Assembly: GCA_020796225.1 (NCBI GenBank)
Contig: CM036754.1
Location: 44,806,584 to 44,870,583, forward strand
Direction of reading: 5' to 3'
DNA: 64,000 bases
Source of the DNA: Arion vulgaris
Taxonomy: Eukaryota; Mollusca; Gastropoda; Stylommatophora; Arionidae
In this document: in pieces, positions 9,846 through 20,727 of the stretch
Numbering within the stretch: position 1 is the first letter of the stretch
Layout: each line of letters begins with the position of its first letter
Position numbers and translations under genes: made by a program
The notes under the pieces: generated by a model
Told to the model about the DNA's origin: nothing
The model's input: only the letters and a program-made list of their open reading frames with translations
Databases searched by the model: none

Positions 9846-10660
9846 TATGTATATAGTATCTCTCTCTCTCTCGCGATCGTTCTTTTCAGCCATTTTGATC
9901 ATTCTTATTGTGATATATAAACAGCCTTTGCCAAGAACATTTTTACGTCACATCTTCAGTACTATTTGGAACTCTGTTGCTTGTCCTTCGGCGATGTGTC
10001 CAATTTCAACCAGCGTTTACTGGGTTCGCTCTCCGTCAGCCTTTGGATGTCCCCAGCCGGCCTGCAAGGCAGCAGGTTGCTATTTTCTTTTAGGGTAGAG
10101 ACCCTTAGACGACCTACCCTCCCGGGTTGTTGAGCTTCATCTGCTCAGGTTACCAGTCTTTTTTGGACTACTTGGTCCAGTTTTGTGTACGGTTTGCTCC
10201 GCTAGCTTTTGATTGTCCCCAATCTAACTACAGGCAGTAGTAGTTCCCTGCGAGCGGAAACGCCCACTGAATTCAATTCTCTGCTGGACTTTCCAGTTTT
10301 TTATTTTTGTTTTTTTTTGCACATTTGGGTGGTCCCGCTCACCCCTACGCATGCCACATGTCTTCGTCGCTCCACCATCAGTGCGGTGCACATCTGTCCC
10401 ACCACGGTGTGCCCACCCGTGTATCGTCCGCATGTGGGTTCGCTCTGTTTTGTTGCCTGCTCACCGTGTCTGTTGGTTCTCACCGTGCTCACATTTGAAC
10501 ATGCCACTCAATTCGGGCTCCCACCTCAGGGCTCCGAGTTTCACCCATGTGGGCCCATGTGCAACTGAACTCGGAGCCCACCACTTACGGGCTCCGAGCT
10601 TTGCCCCACGTGGGCCCACGTCTCTTCTCTGGATGCACCCCTGATCCCATGATGTTTTTC
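9846..10660. other. Unassigned, GC-richer segment with an internal direct repeat
   Basis: A short TC run lies at 9860-9872. From about 10330 to 10630 the base composition turns GC-rich. GGGCTCCGAG followed by CCCACGTGGGCCCA or CCCATGTGGGCCCA occurs twice (10527-10562 and 10590-10622), each holding a small palindrome. Open frames overlap in four registers and none looks like a known protein. It may be part of an unrecognised mobile element. Confidence 0.4.
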
Positions 10661-10663
10661 TAT

Positions 10664-11082
10664 TCAGCTGTTTCCATCTGCCGGGAGAGACGTGCATTGA
10701 TAGTCACTCTGGGATTCCGCTAGTCTGTGTTTCGAGCGGATCTCATCCAACGTGTCTACGTCTGCATCACTACCATACCAGAGCAGCTCTCTCTCGATCC
10801 CTACCCGCTTAACCAGACAGGAACCATAGTCTGTTTTCATGGTCACCACGTGGAGATTGTTGGTGCAATATTCTTTCTCTGTGGCTAAGTCTCGGGGGCA
10901 GAGCGGCAACCATAGAATCCGTTATCCCATTCCTCATTTTGAGGGGTCGTTGACCATGTTATGCGCCTTACAGCCTGGTGCATCTGGTTCTGCAACATTT
11001 GTTTTGAGTTAACATTCCCTTGTCGTTGATTGCTACGCAATTGTCCTGCAAGGGAGCAGATTCTATCCATCTGCATTGCGTC
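10664..11082 (-). CDS. Weak candidate exon region, unknown product
   Basis: On the minus strand a pyrimidine-rich acceptor (CTTTTTTCCCATTCAG) ends at 11083 and is followed by an open frame (DAMQMDRICSLAGQLRSNQR ...) to about 10885. A second frame at 10664-10909 has balanced, protein-like composition (EKEYCTNNLHVVTMKTDYG, ... ELLWYGSDADVDTLDEIRSK). The two frames overlap but are not in phase, so either there is a frameshift or they are separate exons. No donor site is convincing and I do not recognise the protein. A decayed pseudogene is as likely as a live exon. Confidence 0.25.
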
Positions 11083-12364
11083 CTGAATGGGAAAAAAGCA
11101 TAGAAACATAGTAATCCTGTATTAACTATAGAATATGTGCGTTCCAAGCAAATATTTTTAAACCAGAATCAGAAGAGAATGTTTTAACTTTACGGGCGCC
11201 GTCACTAGACACAACGGTTAACCGCCGTTTTGACAACCGGAAGGCATTTGTAATATTGAAGAATGTTCTATGACCCAATCTGGAGTGGTCATATTAAGTA
11301 AAATCTGAAAACCTATTGTCAAATCTTCTTTTCGTGCTTCCAAATGCTGGCTATAAACCAGAATATCGACATCAGTTGTTTCCATTGAAGAACGATTTGA
11401 AAACTGATAACATTGTCAAATGTTAATACAACGCAAGTTTTGACATGAACGCAGAAATAATTGCTTTTGCTTTGATCAAATTAGAATCATTTTCTTACAG
11501 TTGTACGTTTGTTTCATTAAATTTGTTGTATAAATATGTCAGATAAGCAATATTGCTATAACCTTTCAATAATATCAATCTAAAAGAATCATTTTTGTTT
11601 TTCCCAAAAATACTTTGTGATTGCTTCAAAGAGTTCCTAACATCATATTAGAGATGTTTTTTTGACAGCCAACGAACTTCTGTGCGCAATAGTAAACGAT
11701 TTAAGTTCGTTGTTTTCTTCACAAAGCTTTCTAAATAATCTTTCATCGAGAGTATTTTCTTCTGGTCATGTTAACTGATATAATTACATGCTGTACGGAG
11801 CGATGAAAACAATTACTAAGATTTTTTGTGACAAAGCGTTGCCGGTGAATCACACAATGCACGGCGACTACATTGGGGCAGTTTTTTGAAATATGAAATC
11901 AACTAGCTGTAGCATCCAACCATTGCAAGAACACCATCTGCAACAAACAAGATATTATTCTGTGGAATTCTTTTTTCTTAAAAATGGTATTCCAATACGT
12001 CACATATAGATTTTTCTTTATTGTCCATTTCTTGCAAATAATAGCTCTTGACAAATTTTTCATCTTTAATGAAGCGAACATGAGGGACTTTGAATTTTCA
12101 GCAAGGGGGCGGCGGATGATCCTCAACGCCCCCAAATTTTTTTTTACTTTTCAACTCATCGCCCCTTTCAACTTCTCAGCGCCCCCAGTGGGTGGTACCG
12201 TCCCCGTTGGGAACCTATGGTCTACATCAAAGACAGAAGGTTGGGGAGATACATGATCGCCTTCATCACCCTGTATATCACATAATAATTGATGTGATTG
12301 TATACAAACTGTGTATCCCTCTCTTAGCAAATTTTCATACATCGAGGAAAATTGGGTGATACGG
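11083..12364. other. Unassigned unique DNA with a short C/G-rich patch
   Basis: AT-rich sequence without arrays. Bases 12100-12215 hold CAACGCCCCC, TCAGCGCCCCC, GGTGGTACCG, a patch that looks like part of a dispersed repeat but has no partner in the window. Confidence 0.45.
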
Positions 12365-12520
12365 TGTTAGGCCAGTATTTTTCATTGACCAATGGCACAC
12401 GATGGGTAATGTGGTCAACGCGGATCGACTTTACTTCTCAGTGTTTTTCTTGCTACCCAATTGAAGCTGGTTCAAGATGAAGGTCGTTACGGTCGGAATG
12501 TAATCCCAACCACTAGCTTA
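12365..12520 (-). mobile_element. S4 SINE fragment
   Basis: Matches 45690-45905 in the same orientation: GGTGTTAGGCCAGTATTTTT, CGATGGGTAATGTGGTCA, CTACCCAATTGAAGCTGG. The head end merges into the array at 12521. Confidence 0.7.
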
Positions 12521-12936
12521 AGAAGTGAGTACACTTCACTAGCTTAAGAAGTGAGTGCACTTCACTAACAACTAAACTATTACACTTCACTAGCTTAAGA
12601 AGTGAGTACACTTCACTATCTTAAGAAGTGAGTACACTTCACTAACAACTAAACTATTAAACTTCACTAGCTTAAGAAGTGAGTACACTTCACTAACAAC
12701 TAAACTATTGCACTTCACTAACAACTAAACTATTGCACTTCACTAGCTTAAGAAGTGAGTACACTTCACTAACAACTAAACTATTGCACTTCACTAGCTT
12801 AAGAAGTGAGTACACTTCACTAACAACTAAACTATTGCACTTCACTAACAACTAAACTATTGCACTTTACTAACAACTAAACTATTGCACTTCACTATCA
12901 ACTAAACTATTGCACTTCACTAACAACTAAACTATT
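12521..12936. repeat. 25-26 bp composite array built from the S4 head
   Basis: Two units alternate: CACTAGCTTAAGAAGTGAGT ACACTT and CACTAACAACTAAACTATTG. The reverse complement of the first, TAGTGAAGTGTACTCACTTC, aligns with the S4 head TAGTGATTAGTGCACTCGCT at about 45885, the tRNA A-box region. The S4 fragment on the left continues into the first unit without a break. Confidence 0.85.
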
Positions 12937-13056
12937 GCAGTTCTAAAACTGTGAGCTTAAAGAAGTTTATGCACCGCTAACAATGCTAATCTTGATGCAG
13001 CTCTCGAACTGCTGAACTTAAAGAAGTTTATGCACCGCTAACAATGCTAATCTTGA
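12937..13056. repeat. 60-bp tandem duplication
   Basis: GCAGTTCTAAAACTGTGAGC and GCAGCTCTCGAACTGCTGAA begin two copies sharing TTAAAGAAGTTTATGCACCG and CTAACAATGCTAATCTTGAT. Confidence 0.85.
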
Positions 13057-13344
13057 TGCGCTGCTGACAGGAATAAACAAACATAAGAGGTTCATTATCA
13101 ACAAATTAAAGAGATAGTTTTTTACTTCTAGAGAAGTGTCAAGACATTAGTCGAGGTGTTTGATCATGTTAATACAGTCGGTCAAATCTATGAACAATGA
13201 GATATACTTACCCAGAGAGATCATCATACTTGACACTCCTCATGACATGGAATAAATGTCAACGTCGGAATTGATATTTAATACAAAGTGAAGAAGTAGG
13301 AGAAGGAGATCCATTTCCGTCGTCGTCAACTCTTTATTTACTCT

Positions 13345-13465
13345 TTCTGTCTCATCATCAAATAGCTTGTCCTGAGCACACCTTTCCTCTTCTTCTCTTT
13401 CTGTCTCATCATCAAATAGCTTGTCCTGAGCACACCTTTCCTCTTCTTCTCTTTCTGTCTCATCA
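13345..13465 (-). repeat. 54-bp repeat of the LINE-C 3' tail, about 2.3 copies
   Basis: On the minus strand each unit reads GTGCTCAGGACAAGCTATTT, GATGATGAGACAGAAAGAG, AAGAAGAGGAAAG. The first block is the LINE-C terminus including its GATGATG tail, so the tail and its 3' flank have been duplicated. Confidence 0.75.
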
Positions 13466-14470
13466 TCAACTATCAGTGTGACGACACTGTGCAATGTGCA
13501 ACAACCCGATAAAAGTGTGACGACACTGTGCAATGTGCAACAACCCGATAAAAGTGTGACGACACTGGGCAACAACCCGATAAAAGTGTGACGACACTGG
13601 GCAACAACCCGATAAAAGTGTGACGACACTGTGCAATGTGCAACAACCCGATAAAAGTGTGACGACACTGGGCAACAACCCGATAACAGTGGGATGACAC
13701 TGGGCAACAACCCGATAAAAGTGTGACGACACTGTGCAATGTGCAACAACCTGATAAAAGTGTGACGACACTGGGCAACAACCCGATAACAGTGTGACGA
13801 CACTGGGCAACAACCCGATAACAGTGTACGACACTGGGCAACAACCCGATAACAGTGTGACGACACTGGGCAACAACCGGTAGCAGTGTGACGACACTGG
13901 GCAACAACCCGGTAGCAGTGTAACGACACTGAGCAACAACCTGGTAGCAGTGTAACGACACTGGGCAACAACCAGGTAGCAGTGTGACGACACTGGGCAA
14001 CAACCGGTAACAGTGTGACGACACTGGGCAACAACCCGGTAGCAGTGTGACGACACTGGGCAACAACCCGATAACAGTGTGACGACACTGGCAACAACCT
14101 GGTAGCAGTGTGACGACACTGGGCAACAACCTGGTAGCAGTGTAACGACACTGGGCAACAACCTGGTAGCAGTGTGACGACACTGGGCAACAACCTGGTA
14201 GCAGTGTGACGACACTGGGCAACAACCTGGTAGCAGTGTGACGACACTGGGCAAGAACCTGGTAGCAGTGTGACGACACTGGACAACAACCTGGTAGCAG
14301 TGTGACGACACTGGGCAACAACCCGATAACAGTGTGACGACACTGGGCAACAACCCGGTAGCAGTGTAACGACTCTGGGCAACAACCTGGTAGCAGTGTA
14401 ACGACACTGGGCAACAACCTGGTAGCAGTGTGACGACACTGGGCAACAACCTGGTAGCAGTGTGACGACA
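13466..14470. repeat. 32-bp tandem array, about 31 copies
   Basis: The unit is GTGTGACGACACTGGGCA, ACAACCCGATAACA, with GGTAGC in place of GATAAC in the right half and a longer GTGCAATGTGCAACAA form at the left. Three units span 96 bp, giving three long minus-strand open frames (up to 399 codons) of repeated CRHTATRLLP type. These are array artefacts. Confidence 0.95.
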
Positions 14471-14903
14471 TAAGAAGAAGGAAATCAGAAATAACTGAAT
14501 CAATGTTCATATTTGTGTTAATCATCTTGAAAGTTAACAATTACCATCAAATGATGTCCTTTCTGGTTAGTTAACTTTTCCAATTCCCTGTTGATATCAG
14601 ACAACGACATATCTAGTTAAATTATTTTCAACAAATTAGGCAGCATAATTTATTCATTACATTTTTTAACAACCCAAATGTGTGTTTTCTCCCCACATTT
14701 TCCTACTTTAATGAAACGTTGCATTGTTTTGTTTATTGGATTGAGTCATGCTATATCACGATTATCTTAGCTAAGCAGTGACATTTTCTGTGTTACTGGT
14801 TTGTTCTTTGCCTGCAAGAGTTGTATTTCTAATTGTAACCTTCTATTTCACAAGAAAAAAACAACTGTACAAATGAAGTTTGGAAAATGTGAAATGTATT
14901 GCT

Positions 14904-14946
<43 letters not shown>

Positions 14947-14994
14947 GTTGTGTTGTGTTGTTGTTGTTGTTGTTAGTTGCATAAAGGTGATGTA
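14471..14994. other. Unassigned, with a (TTG)n run at 14902-14975
   Basis: About 70 bp of TTG triplets with minor interruptions. The remaining 450 bp show nothing I can name. Confidence 0.7.
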
Positions 14995-15834
14995 AACAAC
15001 CGTTATCTTTATCATCATACAATTAGCTTGTTCTAAGCGAGCTTTGCCGCTACTCTAACTGTTACCATCATCACTATACAATAGTTTGTTCTGTGTAGAA
15101 CTTTGTTACTGTAACAGTTACCATCATCACTATACAATAGTTTGTTCTGTGTAGAACTTTGTTACTGTAACTGTTACCATCATCACTATACAATAGTTTG
15201 TTCTGTATAGAACTTTGTTACTGTAACAGTTACCATCATCACTATACAATAGTTTGTTCTGTGTAGAACTTTGTTACTGTAACAGTTACCATCATCACTA
15301 TACAATAGTTTGTTCTGTGTAGAACTTTGTTACTGTAACAGTTACCATCATCACTATACAATAGTTTGTTCTGTATAGAACTTTGTCTACTGCTAACTGT
15401 TACCATCATCATTATACAATAGTTTGTTCTGTGTAGAACTTTGTTACTGTAACAGTTACCATCATCACTATACAATAGTTTGTTCTGTGTAGAACTTTGT
15501 TACTGTAACAGTTACCATCATCACTATACAATAGTTTGTTCTGTGTAGAACTTTGTTACTGTAACAGTTACCATCATCACTATACAATAGTTTGTTCTGT
15601 ATAGAACTTTGTCACTCTAACTGTTACCATCATCATTATACAATAGTTTGTTCTGTGTAGAACTTTGTTACTGTAACAGTTACCATCATCACTATACAAT
15701 AGTTTGTTCTGTGTAGAACTTTGTTACTGTAACAGTTACCATCATCACTATACAATAGTTTGTTCTGTGTAGAACTTTGTTACTGTAACTGTTACCAACA
15801 TCACTATACAATAGTTTGTCCCGTACAGAACTTT
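14995..15834 (-). repeat. 56-bp array, about 14 copies, derived from the LINE-C 3' terminus
   Basis: The plus-strand unit is TACCATCATCACTATACAAT, AGTTTGTTCTGTGTAGAACT, TTGTTACTGTAACAGT. Reverse-complemented it gives ACAAAGTTCTACACAGAACA, AACTATTG, GATGATG, parallel to the LINE-C end GGCAAAGTTCTGCTCAGGAC AAGCTATTGGATGATG. The outermost copy (14995-15060) is closest to the parent (AGAACAAGCTAATTGTATGA). Confidence 0.9.
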
Positions 15835-16079
15835 TTCCGTCTATGGCCGTCTGTGGCGTAGCGGTGGTGAACTCGATCACAGCCCAAGAGTACCTGGTTC
15901 AAACTTCACGGCGGGCAGTTTGGAAGCAAGTTCCCGTAAATATGTACGAACACTAAAAATAAACCTCACCGCTCTGAAAGCACTGGCAAATTACTGAACG
16001 TATAAGTGGTGCATATGAAATCAACGACTCGTTTACTGGGGGCGATGTCTTGTAAAGACTATGCCACGATTTTCATTTA
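15835..16079 (+). mobile_element. S1 SINE, full length, with target-site duplication
   Basis: The head GTCTGTGGCGTAGCGGTGG contains an exact tRNA A-box pattern (TGGCGTAGCGG). The B-box-like GGTTCAAACTT follows about 35 bp later. The 3' end is GTAAAGACTATGCCACGATT TTCATTTA. AGAACTTT at 15827-15834 is repeated at 16080-16087, immediately outside both ends. The copy sits inside the LINE-C-derived arrays, so it arrived later than that LINE-C copy. Confidence 0.85.
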
Positions 16080-16616
16080 AGAACTTTGCTATACCAATAG
16101 TTCTCCGTAGATAATCAATATCATAGACCAGATGGTCCACCCTTTGCTACACCAATAGTTCTCCGTAGATGATCAATATCATAGACCAGATGGTCCGCCT
16201 TTTGCTAAACCAATAGTTCTCCGTAGATGATCAATATCATAGACCAGATGGTCCACCTTTTGCTATACCAATAGTTCTCCGTAGATGATCAATATCATAG
16301 ACCAGATGGTCCACCTTTTGCTACACCAATAGTTCTCCGTAGATGATCAATATCATAGACCAGATGGTCCACCCTTTGCTACACCAATAGTTCTCCGTAG
16401 ATGATCAATATCATAGACCAGATGGTCCACCCTTTGCTACACCAATAGTTCTCCGTAGATGATCAATATCATAGACCAGATGGTCCACCTTTTGCTACAC
16501 CAATAATTCTCCGTAGATGATCAATATCATAGACCAGATGGTCCACCCTTTGCTACACCAATAGTTCTCCGTAGATGATCAATATCATAGACCAGATGGT
16601 CCACCTTTTGCTACCA
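16080..16616 (-). repeat. 58-bp array, about 9 copies, derived from the LINE-C 3' coding end
   Basis: The plus-strand unit is CCAATAGTTCTCCGTAGATG, ATCAATATCATAGACCAGAT, GGTCCACCTTTTGCTACA. Reverse-complemented it reads GGACCATCTGGTCTATGATA ... GAGAACTATTGGTGTAGCAA, which aligns with LINE-C GGACATCTGGTCTATAG ... GAACTTTTGAAGGGATGTTA (54391 onward), the codons for GHLVYERE.FRRTIGVAK. Confidence 0.9.
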
Positions 16617-16760
16617 TTTAATGTTCAAATCATTAGTCCCATCTTGAAGCCATCTTCTTCATTGTCTTTCTCTTGTACTCTTTCTTTGTCAGGATGCTTC
16701 CTTCCATGATGCTCTGTTTTCAATCCTACATTTATTTTTTATGTCCACATTATTTCAGAG
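16617..16760 (-). mobile_element. LINE-C fragment upstream of its own amplified 3' end
   Basis: Minus strand: CATCATGGAAGGAAGCATCC, TGACAAAGAAAGAG, GAAGAAGATGG. This is the segment that precedes GHLVYERE in LINE-C (compare 54300-54360), and it continues directly into the 58-bp array. Confidence 0.7.
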
Positions 16761-16867
16761 CGCAACTTTAGAAAACTATTTGAAGGGATAATCATGAAGA
16801 ACCATTCAACCAAATGTTTATATGTTTCAAAACAACAATATCCTATCTGATGCTCAATAAATATTGT

Positions 16868-17195
16868 CTATTGTCTTTCCCCAGGTGAATGTTTCAATTG
16901 GTTGTCCACTCTTGCCGTTAAGCGTAGGGGTGGGAGCTTTAATGTGCGTTTCAGAGCCAGATGAGTCGCCCTTGTTGTGTTATATCCATGTTTATTTAGT
17001 GTGATCTTTATATTGTCTATCAATCTTTTTCTTGGCCGTCCCTTGGCTCCAGTACATGATCTCTTTTTATTGTATGCTGTTGTTGGTGGTTGGTTGTATT
17101 CCATTCTCATTAAATGTTCAAAACAACTACATTTGTTGTCTTTCAATGTATTCGTGCAGGAAGTTAAATGCCCACCAACAACTTCTCCGATGCCC
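16868..17195 (-). mobile_element. LINE-E: another RT C-terminus
   Basis: The minus frame 16868-17197 (109 codons) reads CFEHLMRMEYN, then GAKGRPRKRLIDNIKITLNK HG, RATHLALKRT, following the C-terminal layout of non-LTR RTs (HxxRM ... GRPRxRWxDNIK ... A.DR..W). Distinct from LINE-A, -C and -D. No catalytic part remains. Confidence 0.65.
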
Positions 17196-17790
17196 AAAGA
17201 AAAAAGAGATTGAAAAAAATAGGACGGTAACTGACGTGCAAGAAAATCTTGAGATCAGTTATTGAATTACTTATACAAGTCTGAACTGTTCATATCATAT
17301 TATTTGAAGAATGCAGCTTCAAAGTATCCCAAAAACATTAATTTAACCAAATGAAGAATATTTCGTTCTGTGATTTGTTTCTTACACAATGCCAACTTCA
17401 TTTTGACAGCTTTAGCCAAACAATTTATCTGTGCTATTATTCTTTTCTTCTTTTCTTGGTTCGTTGGTTGGTATGATGAAGGCGTACGTTCAAAGTATTG
17501 AGATGGGCCGCAATATTTCTATTCAAAGCTCTCAACTACAAAGAACGTAACAATCAAACAGAAAAAGAAACATTTGTGTTTTTATTATAGCTTTAATAGG
17601 ATTTTAATATATTTTCTATGTAAACAAAAATAACCTTTTCAAAATATTTGTTGGACTTAACATTTTAATCTCAGTGTTATACAATCATTTACATATTTCA
17701 TAGTTCAAACTTTGTTAAAATCCAAGGAAATTTGTCTGTGGTTTTAAAAAAAAATCATATTAACTCTTTCTCTTTGTATTTTTATTATTT
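17196..17790. other. Unassigned AT-rich DNA
   Basis: No array, SINE or RT motif seen. Confidence 0.5.
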
Positions 17791-17794
17791 ACTG

Positions 17795-20215
17795 CTGCGC
17801 TCCATGGGCTCTATGGGACTCCGTTTACTACTGCCCTCCATGGGCTCTTTGGAATTCCGTTTACTACTGCCTTTCATGGGCTCTATGGGACTCCGTTTAC
17901 TACTGCCCGTCATGGGCTCTATGGGACTCCGTTTACTAATGTCCTTCATGGGCTCTTTGGGACTCCGTTTACTGCTGCCCTCCATGGGCTCTCTGGGACT
18001 TCGTTTACTACTGCCCTCAATAGGCTCTCTGGGACTCCGTTTACTGCTGCCCTCAATAGGCTCTCTGGGACTCCGTTTACTGCTGCCCTCAATAGGCTCT
18101 CTGGGACTCCGTTTACTGCTGCCCTCAATAGGCTCTCTGGGACTCCGTTTACTGCTGCCCTCAATAGGCTCTCTGGGACTCCGTTTACTGCTGCCCTCAA
18201 AGGCTCTCTGGGACTCCGTTTACTGCTGCCCTCCATTGGCTCTCTGGGACTCCGTTTACTGCTGCCCTCAATAGGCTCTCTGGGACTCCGTTTACTGCTG
18301 CCCTCCATTGGCTCTCTGGGACTCCGTTTACTGCTACCCTCAATAGGCTCTCTGGGACTCCGTTTACTGCTGCCCTCAATAGGCTCTCTGGGACTCCGTT
18401 TACTGCTGCCCTCAATAGGCTCTCTGGGACTCCGTTTACTGCTGCCCTCCATTGGCTTTCTGGGACTCCGTTTACTGCTGCCCTCAATAGGCTCTCTGGG
18501 ACTCCGTTTACTGCTGCCCTCCATTGGCTCTCTGGGACTCCGTTTACTGCTACCCTCAATAGGCTCTCTGGGACTCCGTTTACTGCTGCCCTCAATAGGC
18601 TCTCTGGGACTCCGTTTACTGCTGCCCTCAATAGGCTCTCTGGGACTCCGTTTACTGCTGCCCTCCATTGGCTCTCTGGGACTCCGTTTACTGCTGCCCT
18701 CCATTGGCTCTCTGGGACTCCGTTTACTGCTGCCCTCAATAGGCTCTCTGGGACTCCGTTTACTGCTGCCCTCAATAGGCTCTCTGGGACTCCGTTTACT
18801 GCTGCCCTCAATAGGCTCTCTGGGACTCCGTTTACTGCTGCCCTCCATTGGCTCTCTGGGACTCCGTTTACTGCTGCCCTCCATTGGCTCTCTGTGACTC
18901 CGTTTACTGCTGCCCTCAATAGGCTCTCTGGGACTCCGTTTACTGCTGCCCTCAATAGGCTCTCTGGGACTCCGTTTACTGCTGCCCTCAATAGGCTTTC
19001 TGGGACTCCGTTTACTGCTGCCCTCAATAGGCTTTCTGGGACTCCGTTTACTGCTGCCCTCAATAGGCTCTCTGGGACTCGTTTACTGCTGCCCTCAATA
19101 GGCTCTCTGGGACTCTGTTTACTGCTGCCCTCAATAGGCTCTCTGGGACTCCGTTTACTGCTGCCCTCAATAGGCTCTCTGGGACTCCGTTTACTGCTGC
19201 CCTCAATAGGCTCTCTGGGACTCCGTTTACTGCTGCCCTCAATAGGCTCTCTGGGACTCCGTTTACTGCTGCCCTCAATAGGCTCTCTGGGACTCCGTTT
19301 ACTGCTACCCACAATAGGCTCTCTGGGACTCCGTTTACTGCTGCCCTCAATTGGCTCTCTGGGACTCCGTTTACTGCTGCCCTCAATAGGCTCTCTGGGA
19401 CTACGTTTACTGCTGCCCTCAATAGGCTCTCTGGGACTACGTTTACTGCTGCCCTCAATAGGCTCTCTGGGACTCCGTTTACTGCTGCCTCAATAGGCTC
19501 TCTGGGACTCCGTTTACTGCTGCCCTCAATAGGCTCTCTGGGACTCCGTTTACTGCTGCCCTCAATAGGCTCTCTGGGACTCCGTTTACTGCTGCCCTCA
19601 ATAGGCTCTCTGGGACTCCGTTTACTGCTACCCTCAATAGGCTCTCTGGGACTCAGTTTACTGCTACCCTCAATAGGCTCTCTGGGACTCCGTTTACTGC
19701 TACCCTCAATAGGCTCTCTGGGACTCCGTTTACTGCTGCCCTCAATAGGCTCTCTGGGACTCCGTTTACTGCTGCCCTCAATAGGCTCTCTGGGACTCCG
19801 TTTACTGCTGCCCTCAATAGGCTCTCTGGGACTCCGTTTACTGCTACCCTCAATAGGCTCTCTGGGACTCCGTTTACTGCTACCCTCAATAGGCTCTCTG
19901 GGACTCCGTTTACTGCTGCCCTCAATAGGCTCTCTGGGACTCCGTTTACTGCTGCCCTCAATAGGCTCTCTGGGACTCCGTTTACTGCTGCCCTCAATAG
20001 GCTCTCTGGGACTCCGTTTACTGCTGCCCTCAATAGGCTCTCTGGGACTCCGTTTACTGCTGCCCTCAATAGGCTCTCTGGGACTCCGTTTACTGCTGCC
20101 CTCAATAGGCTTTCTGGGACTCCGTTTACTGCTGCCCTCAATAGGCTTTCTGGGACTACGTTTACTGCTGCCCTCAATAGGCTTTCTGGGACTACGTTTA
20201 CTACTGCCCTTCATT
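17795..20215 (+). repeat. 36-bp array, about 67 copies, amplified from the LINE-B RNase H domain
   Basis: The unit is GGGACTCCGTTTACTGCTGC followed by CCTCAATAGGCTCTCT. In the plus frame it encodes the 12-residue period TAALNRLSGTPF. LINE-B at 52430-52475 (minus strand) carries one copy, encoding VTAALHWLSGTSFTGA, the first long RNase H helix just after the catalytic Glu (MEVEVV). The array passes at 20216 into the rest of the same domain. Variants (CCATGG versus CAATAG, CTACCC) are clustered. Minus-strand open frames up to 405 codons (SSKRSPREPIEG period) are artefacts. Confidence 0.95.
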
Positions 20216-20690
20216 TGCTCTCTGGGACTCTGTTTACCAGGGCCGTTATTGCATCTGACTCTCAGTCGATGCTTCAAAGATCCAAAAGAGCAGGTTTCGG
20301 TATAAGTGGATGTCGTCTTTAAAAGTTTCTAACCTCCAGAAGCTTACGTGGATCAACTGTCCTGGGTATGCGGGTGTGAAAGAGCAGACATGATTGCATC
20401 GATTGTTGGGGAGTTGAAGATGGATAAGGGGAATGTTCTTCGGTCTCTTCGCTATTGTCTGTTGGATGAAGACACTAAAATATATGTTGAATCGATCCAT
20501 AGATTTAAGCAGTTAAGGGTTACCCGTTGTAAAAGTAGAACTGGATGCCTGAGCGGCAGAGTGAGGAGTGTGTTTAAGTAGCGGGTCACAGAAACCATCA
20601 GCATGCATGCTCTTCGATATCAGTTGGGGAGACTGAGTACCTATGGGTCTGCCCGGAGTGTAATGACGTCAATTTAGTAAACAAAAACCA
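20216..20690 (+). mobile_element. LINE-B: RNase H C-terminal half and 3' end
   Basis: Runs from GACTCTCAGTCGATGCTTCA (SDSQSML, second catalytic Asp) through LTWINCPGYAGV (normally CPGHAGV, so the key His is lost), GELKMDKGNVLRSL, LLDEDTKIYVESI, TRCKSRTGCLSGRVRSVF, to CGGAGTGTAATGACGTCA (SARSVMTS). Frameshifts and a stop after VFK break it. The tail starts TTTAGTAAACAAAAACCAA, a degraded form of the (CCAATAA)n tail. Continuous on its left with the 36-bp array. Confidence 0.85.
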
Positions 20691-20727
20691 ATTTTTTATT
20701 ACCCCAAAACGCATTAACATTGCAATG

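Noticed and set aside
13240..14540. Three overlapping minus-strand frames of 345-399 codons
   Set aside because: All three frames of one 32-bp repeat are open at once, and the translated period is just three repeats. No promoter or non-repetitive domain.
17946..20277. Long minus-strand open frames (up to 405 codons, SSKRSPREPIEG period) as an SR-rich protein
   Set aside because: They exist only because the 36-bp unit is a multiple of three and has no stop on that strand. The unit is sense LINE-B RNase H on the other strand.
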